From Palsa-1150 sp036490515 (GTDB lineage Bacteria > Myxococcota_A > Polyangia > Polyangiales > Polyangiaceae): a stretch of 64,000 nucleotides of DNA. The stretch is taken from NCBI GenBank assembly GCA_036490515.1, contig DASXDU010000032.1, forward strand, positions 248,001 through 312,000, in the 5' to 3' direction. The position numbers and the translations under genes were made by a program. Under the pieces are notes generated by a model that did not search any database, was not told where the DNA came from, and saw only the letters and a list, made by a program, of their open reading frames with translations. Of the stretch, positions 57,880 to 64,000 are shown in pieces (the first letter of the stretch is position 1; the number at the start of each line of letters is the position of its first letter).

Positions 57880-58926
57880 TCACGACGACGGGTCGCCCCG
57901 CCAGCGGACCGCGTTCTCGAGGATCTTCTGGATGAGCGCCTCGTAGCCGATGCCGACCTGGTGCGCGGCCTGGGCGAAGTCGTCCTCCTTCGCGAGCGAG
58001 GGGTTCGGGTTCGCCTCGATGACGACGACCTCGCCCGCCGCGGTCAGCCGGACGTCGATGCGCCCCAGGCCGCGGATGCGCAGGATGCGGTACACCTTGC
58101 GCGCGAGCTCGCCGAGCTTGCGGTCCATGCCCTTCTCGAGCGGGCCGGCCGGGCCGTTCCGGATCTTCCACTTCTTGCGGTAGGCGTCGTCCCACTTCGC
58201 CTTCGCGGTAGCGAAGCGCGGGGCCTCCTCGTCGGACTTGCCGTCCTCGGGCGACGACGGGTCGCCGAAGAATATCTCCCGCGGAGGGAACACGGTCAGC
58301 CGCCGGTTGCCGAGGACGCCGAGGTAGAGCTCCCGCCCGTCGACGTACTCCTCGATGAGGGCGTCGCACTCGAACCGCTCGTGGAGGAAACGCGCGCGCT
58401 CGACGGCCTCCTCCTCGGTCTTGGCGAGCGACGCGCGGGCGATCCCGTCGCTCGACTCCTCGCCGATGGGCTTCACGAACGCGGGGTACGAGAAGCGGCC
58501 CAGGCGCTTGAGCGGGTGGTCGCGCGTCGAGACGACGAAGCGCGAGACGCGGACGCGGTGGTAGGCGAGGAGCTTCTTGGCGAGCGCCTTGTCCTTGCAC
58601 AGAATGAGCGCGTCGGGGCCCGCGCCCGTGTAGGGCACCTTCATGAGCTCGAGGAGCGCCGGGATGTTGGGCTCGTGGGCGCGGTCGGAGAAGAACGTCT
58701 CGCAGAGGTTGAAGACGACGTCCGGCTTGAAAGCCTCGGTCTTGTCGAGCACGACGCGGACCTCGTCGAACACGGCCAGGGTCTCCACCTCGTGCCCGAG
58801 CTTGCGCAGGCAGGCGAGGACGTCGGCCTCCGTCGGCTTCTCTTCCTCGGTCCGGAGCGACTTCACGCTGAAGGTCTCGTCGGGCCCGATTGGGCGGTGC
58901 ACGTCGAAGAGGACGAGGATGCGCAT
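57880..58926 (-). CDS. ATP-grasp ligase (D-Ala-D-Ala ligase-like)
   Basis: A 348-residue protein. Sequence order fits an ATP-grasp enzyme: MRILVLFDVHRPIGPDETFS, VVFNLCETFFSDRAHEPNIPALLELMKVPYTGAGPDALILCKDK, FVKPIGEESSDGIA (phosphate loop), LIEEYVDGRELYLGVLG, RIDVRLTAAGEVVVIEANPNPSLAKEDDFAQAA. The N-terminal substrate-binding region is not that of classical Ddl; the family is ligase-like, forming an amide or ester bond with an amino acid or peptide substrate. It is co-linear with the upstream zincin (8-bp gap), so the pair likely acts together. Confidence 0.85.
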   Translation of the reverse strand: MRILVLFDVHRPIGPDETFSVKSLRTEEEKPTEADVLACLRKLGHEVETLAVFDEVRVVLDKTEAFKPDVVFNLCETFFSDRAHEPNIPALLELMKVPYTGAGPDALILCKDKALAKKLLAYHRVRVSRFVVSTRDHPLKRLGRFSYPAFVKPIGEESSDGIARASLAKTEEEAVERARFLHERFECDALIEEYVDGRELYLGVLGNRRLTVFPPREIFFGDPSSPEDGKSDEEAPRFATAKAKWDDAYRKKWKIRNGPAGPLEKGMDRKLGELARKVYRILRIRGLGRIDVRLTAAGEVVVIEANPNPSLAKEDDFAQAAHQVGIGYEALIQKILENAVRWRGDPSS

Positions 58927-58933
58927 GAGGCTC

Positions 58934-59950
58934 CTAGACCGACCTCTTGAAGCGCCCGGTGTGGAGGTGGTTCGTGACCAGCGACCCGAGGTACGCGCCC
59001 ACGTCGAGCGCGAGGGCCACCTCGTCGGCCGGGGCGTGCAGGCCGAGCTCCTTGCACCGCAGCACGAGCTTTCTCGCCAGCTCGTCGACCACGTACTTGC
59101 GCTGCCCCGTCCAGCGCACGACGCGCTCGACGACCGCTCTCCGCCGGCGCCGCATGAACGCGGCCGCGGTGCCGTGCCCCGCGGGCGTCTCCGCGAAGAT
59201 CCGGCGCAGGTCCGCGTCGTAGAAGCCCGGCTGGCCCTCTGCCCAGAGCTTTCGCCTCGCCGCGTAGTAGCGCGCGAGCGTCGAGCGCATCTTGTCGGCC
59301 TCGGCGCGCCGCCGGCCGCCCGTCACCCGCGGCGCCCGCCGGGCCGCCTCGCGCATCAGCTCGTCGACGTAGGTGAGCTTCTCGATCGCCTTCCAGCCCG
59401 CGTAGCGCGCGCGCCATTCGTCCGGCGCCACCCCCAGCCAGACGGCGAACGTCTCGGCGAAGTCCTCGTCCGGATGCGCCTGGGCGTACCAGTTGGGCAG
59501 GTGCCGGACGAAGCTGCGGCTGTAGGGGCGGGGGCGGTAGGTCTCCGGCTCGTAGTCGACGTCCGGGCTGCCGAAGACCTCGCGCCAGCGACGACGCGAC
59601 GAGAAGCGGTAGGCGTGATCGAAGGCGTGGCCGCACTCGTGCCGGAGGAGCTGCGCGCACCACTCGGGCGTGCCGCCCTCGACCTCCATCATCTGGTGAA
59701 GCTCCAGCGTCTTGAGGCGCGGGTGCGCCAGGTAGAAGGGGATGGCGATGGCGGGCACGCCGTCGGGCGAGAACCACTCGTCGCCGAGGAAGCAGGGCGG
59801 GTGCAGCCGCAGGCCCCGCGCCTCGAGCTCCGCGTAGAGCCGGGCGACGCGCGCCTCGAGCTCGCTCCCCTCGATGCGCACCCCGAGGTCGCGGATGCGC
59901 ACGGCCAGGAGCTCTTCGTCACGCAGGGACGCCCAGGGCGGGTTTTCCAC
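58934..59950 (-). CDS. Putative zinc-binding metallopeptidase
   Basis: A 338-residue protein from a GTG at 59950 (VENPPWASLRDEELLAVRIRDLG), which matches where this family normally starts. An ATG at 60016 would add 22 residues but would begin on the same bases as the divergent lipoprotein start. The zinc-binding motif is LLRHECGHAFDHAY (HExxH). Other family signatures are PDGVPAIAIPFYLAHPRLK and NWYAQAHPDEDFAETFAVWL. No signal peptide or TM. It is followed by the ATP-grasp ligase gene; together the genes suggest a peptide-bond forming and trimming pair (inference). Confidence 0.82.
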   Translation of the reverse strand: MENPPWASLRDEELLAVRIRDLGVRIEGSELEARVARLYAELEARGLRLHPPCFLGDEWFSPDGVPAIAIPFYLAHPRLKTLELHQMMEVEGGTPEWCAQLLRHECGHAFDHAYRFSSRRRWREVFGSPDVDYEPETYRPRPYSRSFVRHLPNWYAQAHPDEDFAETFAVWLGVAPDEWRARYAGWKAIEKLTYVDELMREAARRAPRVTGGRRRAEADKMRSTLARYYAARRKLWAEGQPGFYDADLRRIFAETPAGHGTAAAFMRRRRRAVVERVVRWTGQRKYVVDELARKLVLRCKELGLHAPADEVALALDVGAYLGSLVTNHLHTGRFKRSV

Positions 59951-60014
59951 CGGGATCGGATGGTACCGGAAACGCCCTCGCTTCTCGGGCCGCGTCGCAC
60001 TACAAAGCGGCGAC

Positions 60015-60392
60015 ATGCGAGCCCTCCTCCCCGTCGCCCTCGTCGCCCTCGTGGCGGCTCCCCTCCTCGGTTGCGACCAGGACTACGCCGGCAGCAACGA
60101 GAACCGCGAGTCTTTCATGGGGGACGCGCACGCCTACGCGCCGCCCGTTGCGGCCTCCGCGTCGGCTGCCGCTGCCGCCCCCTCGGCGACGGTGGCCGGC
60201 CAGCCCCCGGCGCTCACGCCGACCGCGTCGGTGACGGCAGCCCCGCCGCCTCCCGGCACCCCGTCTGCCTCGGCGGCCCCCTCGGCGTCGGCCGCTCCGG
60301 CGCACGCCGCCGCGTCGGCTTCCGCCGCTGCACCGGCCGGCCACGCGCCCCCTGCCGAGTCGGCGCACGGCCCGGCCCCCGCGCACTCCTGA
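60015..60392 (+). CDS. Small Ala/Pro/Ser-rich lipoprotein
   Basis: A 125-residue lipoprotein, MRALLPVALVALVAAPLLGC, followed by a low-complexity (SA)n, (AP)n region with few charged residues. No conserved domain. The ATG shares its start with a minus-strand ATG, but the minus gene probably begins at 59950. The gene lies upstream of no clear operon and converges with the TPR/PEGA gene. Confidence 0.65.
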   Translation: MRALLPVALVALVAAPLLGCDQDYAGSNENRESFMGDAHAYAPPVAASASAAAAAPSATVAGQPPALTPTASVTAAPPPPGTPSASAAPSASAAPAHAAASASAAAPAGHAPPAESAHGPAPAHS

Positions 60393-60396
60393 ACCG

Positions 60397-61401
60397 TCAG
60401 AACCGCCCGGTCAGGCCGCCGGCACCGGGGCCGATCCACGGAAGGACCGCCGCGTGCGCGGGCGCATCGGTCGCCCGCTCGCGGAAGAAGAGGAACCCGG
60501 CGACTGCCAGGCTCACGACGCCGAAGCCGAAGCCGACCCCCGAGATCGTCCCGTTGCGCGCGTACGCGTCGATGTCTCCCTGTGCCTTCGGCTGACAGAC
60601 CTTGGCGGCGGTGCACTCGCCGCTGAGGGCCGCGCGGCCGTTCAGCGTGAGGACCCCGAACACCGTCCCCACCGCGAGCCCTGCGACTCCGACGGCGCCC
60701 GTCACGATGCTGGCTGCATAGTTCGGGGTCGGGCGGGGACGCGCCGGCGGTGGCGAGGGGAGCTCCGGCGCGACCGGCGTGAGATCGAAGTGGAGGGTGG
60801 GGGAGTCGCCCCCGGCGATGTCGACGACCTCGGTGACGGGCATGTAGCCCGGCTTCGAGGCGGTCACGCGGTGGCGCCCCTCGCCGACCAGTCGGGGTTC
60901 GGAGCGCGAGGCCTTCCCGAGGGGCGCGTCGTCGAGTGCGACGTCGACGTCCTCCACGTTGGCGACCACGGTGACGTGTGCGACCCGCGCCCGCAGCTCG
61001 GCCAGCTCACGCTCGACCTCGGCGCGGCGGTCCCCGGTCACCTTGTCACCACCCTCGTCGAGGTACCTCTCGAGCGTGCGAAGCGCGGTCGCGTACTCGC
61101 GTAGCTGGTAGTGCGACTGCCCGACGTTGTAGAGGACTGCCCAGTTGGGCGCGAGCTCGTACGCGCGCGAGAACTCGATGAGCGCGCCGCGGAAGTCGTC
61201 CTCCTGGTACATGCGCACGCCGCGGCCGAAGTGCTCGCGGGCCTGGGTGACGTCGGAGGGGTCGGGGGAGGGCGCAGGCGCAGGCGCGGACGAGGACGAG
61301 GACGAGGACGAGGACGCGGGCTGGGCCGAGGCGGGCAGCGAGTAGAGGAAGGTCGCGGCGAGGGCCGCGCAGACGGCGGAGCGGGTTCGCGCGGGCGTCA
61401 C
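60397..61401 (-). CDS. TPR and PEGA-domain exported protein
   Basis: A 334-residue protein from a GTG at 61401 which overlaps the upstream stop (GTGA). The signal peptide MTPARTRSAVCAALAATFLYSLPASAQ precedes a Ser-rich linker, then TPR-like repeats (YQEDDFRGALIEFSRAYELAPNWAVLYNVGQSHYQLREYATALRTLERYL), and a PEGA-like region (VDVALDDAPLGKASRSEPRLVGEGRHRVTASKPGYMP). Two hydrophobic segments near the end (VTGAVGVAGLAVGTVFGVLTL, GVGFGFGVVSLAVAGFLFF) suggest membrane anchoring. Third gene of the kinase / PstS-like / TPR-PEGA operon. Confidence 0.84.
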   Translation of the reverse strand: MTPARTRSAVCAALAATFLYSLPASAQPASSSSSSSSSAPAPAPSPDPSDVTQAREHFGRGVRMYQEDDFRGALIEFSRAYELAPNWAVLYNVGQSHYQLREYATALRTLERYLDEGGDKVTGDRRAEVERELAELRARVAHVTVVANVEDVDVALDDAPLGKASRSEPRLVGEGRHRVTASKPGYMPVTEVVDIAGGDSPTLHFDLTPVAPELPSPPPARPRPTPNYAASIVTGAVGVAGLAVGTVFGVLTLNGRAALSGECTAAKVCQPKAQGDIDAYARNGTISGVGFGFGVVSLAVAGFLFFRERATDAPAHAAVLPWIGPGAGGLTGRF

Positions 61402-63038
61402 TGGCCGCTCCCGGGAGGTTCGCAGTAGCCGACGGGCGGAAGACCGAACGCGGTGACGCACGTGGTGGCGCCGCCCGGGGCGGCGGCGCAGTCGCCGTCG
61501 TGCTGACACGAGGTGCAGCTCGTCTGCCCGGTGGCCTGGAGATCGTAGTAGCAGCTGCAGGACGTCGCGGGCGCGTAGGGCTGGTAGTCGTGGCCGTCGT
61601 CGGAGCGCTGCACGTGCATCGCGCACGTCGGGATGATGTGGCTCTTCGCGTAGAACTGCACGATGTCGATCGTCGCGAGCACCTGCGTGTTGCGTCCGTT
61701 CATCGCGTCGATGAGCGTCTTCACGGCCGCGTTGGTCGCGTTGCCGTTGGCGTCGGCATACGCGACCAGGTGCGACGGGCCCCAGATCGGGTAGTGCCCG
61801 TCGCGGACGTTGCGCTTGTCGAACGACGTCGCGGTCGAGTCGGGGTACCAGCCGCACTCCTGCCCCACGTCTTGATAGGCCAGCGGCCGCAGGTACTGGC
61901 GGTTCCCGTCGGCGACGTCCGATGCCAGGATACCGAGCGTCTTCTCCGCCGCCTGCGGGTCGGTCCCCGGGCCGCCGTCGACGGCCTTGCCGTTCGCGAC
62001 GTTCGTCACCGCATCCAGCACCGCGGTGCTCGTCTTGTTCGTCACGCCGTGCCAGACGTTCGGGTTCAGGCCGATCGCCGCGGCGATCATGTTCTGGGTG
62101 CCCGACGTCCCACCGCGCTGGAGGAGGAAGCCCTCGTCCGTCCAGGGCGCGACGCCGGACCCGCTGCCGAACCCCCAGACCATGTACGCCGCCTCCGCGC
62201 TGATGGTGGTCTCCTTCGAGCTCGCGGGGACGATCATCTCCATCACCTGCACGGGCCCGAAGAAGTCGTGGAGGTTGTTCGGCACGCCGCCCTGACTCAC
62301 GAGCGCGGGGACGCACGTGGTCGGGAAGACGTCGGAGATCCCCAGGTCCGCAGTTCGCGTCGGGTCGTCCATCGCGCAGGTGCCCTGCTGCACCTCGCCG
62401 TTCGCGTCGAGGGCGGGGTCGTAGTAGTTCGCGGTCGCGCCGATCACCTGGAGCGTGTTCTCCGACGGCGACAGCATCGCGTTCACGCCCAGGCACGAGC
62501 CGGCGCCGAGGTAGACGACCGTCCCGATCGAGAGGCTCTCGAGCACCTGCGCGACGCGCGCGATGTACGGCTGCACCGCGGTCGACCCGGTCGCGAACAC
62601 GACGGGCTGGGGAAGCGCGCCCCCTCCGGGCCCCTTCGCGAGCGCGAAGCACGAGGGGATACCCGAGCCGCCGTCCGGAGTGCCCGCGTCGCCGCCGCCC
62701 GCCTCCGACGCACCCGCGTCGTACGGCGGGACCGTGGGGCAGGCGGTCCCCGCGTCTTCGCACAGCGTGTTGCGGGAGGCGTTGTCGAAGGGCTGGCAGG
62801 AGCTCGACGTGCAAACGGCCTCGAGCTGCGCCTTCGTCTGCGCTTCCCCGGCGCAGGCGTCGACGACCGGGGGACCGTCCGGGAGGCTACCTTCCGCCGG
62901 GCCCGTCTCGGGCTGCGATCCCGCGTCGCTTCCCCCGACGACGTAGCCCGTCCCGAGGATCACGTTGCACCCGACGGGCACCACGCCGAGGGCCGTCACG
63001 ATCGTCGCGACGAGGAGCGGGCGCGCCCTAGTGTCCAT
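61398..63038 (-). CDS. PstS-like periplasmic binding lipoprotein
   Basis: A 546-residue lipoprotein. The ATG at 63038 begins MDTRARPLLVATIVTALGVVPVGC, a lipobox VGC. After a Cys-rich, DAG/DGG-rich part, the C-terminal ~400 residues show VVFATGSTAVQPYIARVAQVLE, LLQRGGTSGTQNMIAAAIGL and WHGVTNKTSTAVLDA, which resemble PstS/phosphate-binding-like proteins where TGST and SGT segments contact the ligand. The last ~60 residues are Cys-rich (SCSCYYDLQATGQTSCTSCQHDGDC). The stop overlaps the TPR/PEGA start; the kinase ends 11 bp into this gene. Confidence 0.82.
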   Translation of the reverse strand: MDTRARPLLVATIVTALGVVPVGCNVILGTGYVVGGSDAGSQPETGPAEGSLPDGPPVVDACAGEAQTKAQLEAVCTSSSCQPFDNASRNTLCEDAGTACPTVPPYDAGASEAGGGDAGTPDGGSGIPSCFALAKGPGGGALPQPVVFATGSTAVQPYIARVAQVLESLSIGTVVYLGAGSCLGVNAMLSPSENTLQVIGATANYYDPALDANGEVQQGTCAMDDPTRTADLGISDVFPTTCVPALVSQGGVPNNLHDFFGPVQVMEMIVPASSKETTISAEAAYMVWGFGSGSGVAPWTDEGFLLQRGGTSGTQNMIAAAIGLNPNVWHGVTNKTSTAVLDAVTNVANGKAVDGGPGTDPQAAEKTLGILASDVADGNRQYLRPLAYQDVGQECGWYPDSTATSFDKRNVRDGHYPIWGPSHLVAYADANGNATNAAVKTLIDAMNGRNTQVLATIDIVQFYAKSHIIPTCAMHVQRSDDGHDYQPYAPATSCSCYYDLQATGQTSCTSCQHDGDCAAAPGGATTCVTAFGLPPVGYCEPPGSGQ

Positions 63039-64000
63039 AGGGGTTGGCCGTGTCGATCTGCTGCCGGACGTGCGTCGTCTCGGTCGGCGCGGGAGCGGTC
63101 GTCGTTCCAGGGGGCGTCGGGGTCGGCGCGGCCGTGGGGACGTTCTCCACGGCAACCGCTCGCGCCCCTCCGCCTCGCGTCGGGCCGGGAACGTGCGGAG
63201 GCCCATTCGTAGTCTCGCTCCGGGCAGGCGCTGCGCTCGGCGTCGCGGCCACGGAGGCAGGTGGCGCACCGGGGTCGCTCGCGACGGCCGCAGTCGCGGA
63301 GGCGCTGGCCGCCGCCCGCGTGGAAGTCGTTGCAGCGGGAACGCTCGGCGTGGTGGGGACGGCCGAAGGCGAAGCCTCGCTGGACGCCGTCACCTGCGCG
63401 TGGAAGAGCAGTCCGGCCGCAGCCACGGCCACGATGCCGACGATGACGAGCGATGCGGTGGCGATCGTCCGGCGCCTTCGTCGGAGCTTCGCGGGAGGAG
63501 GCACCGTCGCGCGCGCGTCCTCGTAGGACCCCGACGGCTCCGGCGGGCCCGTCACCGTCTGCGCGCCCGGGTCGCTCGTCGTGAGCAGGACGCCCGACGG
63601 AGTCCCTTGCCCCGGAGGTGCGATCGAGAGCTTGCGCATCGTTATCTTGCTGTACGCGCCCGACGATACGCCGCGTAGGAGGCCCACTTGCTCGTCGATC
63701 GCCGCGCGGATGCGTTCCCGCTCCTCGCCGAAGAGAGCCGTCACGTAGCGCCCGACGTCCCGCGACCCGAAGCTGGGCGCTCCGATCGCTGCGAGGTACG
63801 CCTCGACGTCGCCCTGCATCTCGGCTGCCGTCGTGTAGCGGTCGTCGGCGCGCGGCGCCGTTGCCTTGAGGATGATCGTCTCGACGCGCGGGTCGATGTC
63901 GGGTGCGTGCGCTCGCGGCTGCGGGATCTCGGCCTTCATCAGGGCGTGGAGGATTTGCATGTCGCGGAGCGACCGATCCCACATGCGCCGGCCGACGATC
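63028..64000 (-). CDS. Serine/threonine protein kinase (5' end beyond right edge)
   Basis: The C-terminal ~324 residues are visible, cut at the right edge inside the kinase domain (VGRRMWDRSLRDMQILHALMKAEIPQPRAHAPDIDPRVETIILKATAPRADDRYTTAAEMQGD). These are the conserved C-lobe motifs of Hanks-type kinases, including the RY.TA.EM pattern. After a linker comes a TM segment (TIATASLVIVGIVAVAAAGLLFHA) and an extracytoplasmic Ala/Thr/Pro-rich tail. Catalytic residues are not in view. It is the first visible gene of an operon with the PstS-like and TPR/PEGA proteins. Confidence 0.87.
   Translation of the reverse strand, partial: IVGRRMWDRSLRDMQILHALMKAEIPQPRAHAPDIDPRVETIILKATAPRADDRYTTAAEMQGDVEAYLAAIGAPSFGSRDVGRYVTALFGEERERIRAAIDEQVGLLRGVSSGAYSKITMRKLSIAPPGQGTPSGVLLTTSDPGAQTVTGPPEPSGSYEDARATVPPPAKLRRRRRTIATASLVIVGIVAVAAAGLLFHAQVTASSEASPSAVPTTPSVPAATTSTRAAASASATAAVASDPGAPPASVAATPSAAPARSETTNGPPHVPGPTRGGGARAVAVENVPTAAPTPTPPGTTTAPAPTETTHVRQQIDTANPYGH

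Noticed and set aside
59951..60016. Extension of the zincin to ATG 60016
   Set aside because: It would start on the same bases as the divergent lipoprotein; the GTG at 59950 fits the family N-terminus.

Overview
The window looks like a chromosomal piece of a high-GC myxobacterium (Myxococcota, probably Polyangia). This is inferred from the very high GC content, the many secreted lipoproteins with Asp-Gly-Gly/Asp-Ala-Gly-rich linkers, several CxxCH (cytochrome-c-like) surface proteins, a MYXO-CTERM-like tail, orphan type IV pilin-like genes, a Ser/Thr kinase with an extracytoplasmic tail, and large TPR proteins. No rRNA, tRNA, CRISPR array, transposase or prophage was seen. Almost every long plus-strand frame opposite a minus-strand gene is a GC-driven shadow.

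Layout. 1-3.9 kb: histidine kinase (cut by the left edge), a CxxCH protein and an outer-membrane-type protein, then a tiny Cys-rich lipoprotein. 3.9-9.2 kb: a site-2 protease and a membrane protein, divergent from an ATPase/TPR pair and a roadblock-like protein. 9.2-18.7 kb: AarF/UbiB kinase, CxxCH lipoprotein, GH18 chitinase-like lipoprotein, acyl-CoA dehydrogenase, glutathione-dependent formaldehyde dehydrogenase, MBL hydrolase and a large CxxCH lipoprotein. 18.7-22.6 kb: a small hypothetical, an 11-unit 42-bp tandem array, a lipoprotein and a second acyl-CoA dehydrogenase. 22.6-32.1 kb: S12 hydrolase, HAD phosphatase, TolC-like protein, membrane glycosyltransferase, two pilin-like genes flanking an AMMECR1/toroid lipoprotein and a degenerate GpsA. 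32.2-41.8 kb: caspase/TPR/pseudo-M48 protein, EEP-family hydrolase, a two-gene unknown operon, DNA polymerase IV, and a YeiH-thiol dioxygenase fusion. 41.9-48.7 kb: encapsulated ferritin plus encapsulin shell, a lysozyme-like surface protein, a three-gene P1B-ATPase cluster and a DUF697-like protein. 48.7-56.5 kb: a second large CxxCH lipoprotein, two small lipoproteins, a copper-monooxygenase-like lipoprotein with an ABC exporter, and a Spy/CpxP-like lipoprotein. 56.5-64 kb: SDR, coiled-coil protein, ATP-grasp plus zincin pair, Ala/Pro lipoprotein, and a kinase / PstS-like / TPR-PEGA operon cut by the right edge.

The strongest biological themes are iron storage (EncFtn + encapsulin, with a CPx-less metal ATPase cluster nearby that recalls ferrosome fez genes), multi-domain proteins with unusual combinations (YeiH + cysteine-dioxygenase-like cupin; caspase-like + TPR + inactivated M48-like), and a family of short intergenic repeats with 8-bp period, two of them long inverted repeats, which sit at convergent gene junctions. 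All functions are read from sequence motifs by eye; no database search was possible.
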